From NCBI GenBank assembly GCA_937925895.1, contig CALANC010000422.1:1-5425 (forward strand): 5,425 nt of DNA, read 5' to 3'. Origin of the DNA: an uncultured Desulfobacterales bacterium (GTDB lineage Bacteria > Desulfobacterota > Desulfobacteria > Desulfobacterales > UBA11574). Both the position numbers and the translations under genes were made by a program. The number at the start of each line of letters is the position of its first letter. Position 1 is the stretch's first letter. The notes beneath the pieces were generated by a model, which did not search any database, had not been told where the DNA came from, and was given only the letters and a program-made list of their open reading frames with translations. This document shows positions 5,368-5,425 of the stretch, in pieces.

Positions 5368-5425
5368 AAAAATATTTAAAGCAATTGAAAATGTGTATAA
5401 CTACCCTTTTTGAGGCGTATTTTAC

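Larger units (their letters stand above)
5131..5425. other. Intergenic region upstream of aroA, no recognisable gene
   Basis: This 295-base AT-rich stretch contains no ORF I recognise on either strand. Two minus-strand frames remain open from the right edge for short distances, about 28 and 15 codons before a stop. An ATG at 5391 (+) stays open to the edge without a ribosome binding site. Any of these could be an edge gene, but none is supported. The region carries the candidate aroA promoter, three ACTTTA repeats, two small dyads and a boxA-like sequence, described separately. Confidence 0.6.

Noticed and set aside
5362..5401. Plus-strand promoter from TTGAAA (5362-5367) and TATAAC (5396-5401)
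   Set aside because: The spacing is 28 bases, and the nearer TTGAAA (5385-5390) is only 5 bases away. Neither fits a sigma70 promoter.
5391..5425. Possible plus-strand gene starting at the ATG at 5391 and running off the edge
   Set aside because: There is no Shine-Dalgarno sequence, only 11 codons are visible and no motif can be seen.
5339..5425. Minus-strand frames open from the right edge, possibly the tail of a gene upstream of aroA
   Set aside because: The peptides are about 28 and 15 residues and AT-rich, with no recognisable C-terminal motif. They cannot be told from chance.

Overview
The window looks like ordinary chromosomal DNA from a free-living Gram-negative bacterium. The coding sequence has moderate GC and the short intergenic gaps are AT-rich. 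A compact shikimate-pathway operon next to a PilZ protein, together with the style of the proteins, fits a deltaproteobacterium (Desulfobacterota-like). That placement is an impression from the protein sequences, not a database result. There are no RNA genes, insertion sequences, CRISPR arrays or phage genes that I can support.

Layout from left to right: (1) positions 1-109 are a leader with a candidate promoter and a good ribosome binding site for a forward-strand gene; (2) 110-514 (+) encodes a small PilZ-domain protein with both c-di-GMP-binding motifs; (3) 528-2174 (-) encodes an unusually long (548 aa) nucleotide-sugar dehydrogenase of the UDP-glucose/GDP-mannose dehydrogenase superfamily, convergent with pilZ across a 13-base gap; (4) 2175-2243 is a short control region with a candidate promoter and repeats; (5) 2244-5130 (-) is an aroA-aroK-aroC operon; (6) 5131-5425 has no recognisable gene and holds candidate regulatory elements upstream of aroA.

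In transcription order on the minus strand the genes are aroA, aroK, aroC and then the dehydrogenase. AroK (step 5), AroA (step 6) and AroC (step 7) are the last three steps from shikimate to chorismate, the precursor of aromatic amino acids, folate and quinones. aroA and aroK overlap by 4 bases and aroC follows aroK after 17 bases, so these three are very likely co-transcribed and translationally coupled. The dehydrogenase follows aroC in the same orientation but has its own promoter-like sequence and makes sugar acids for surface polysaccharide. Its link to the aro genes is probably positional.

No clearly new system is visible. The points most worth a second look are the dehydrogenase's altered cofactor-binding loop and extra length, the direct repeat over its promoter, the dyad in the pilZ promoter, and the phased ACTTTA repeats upstream of aroA.
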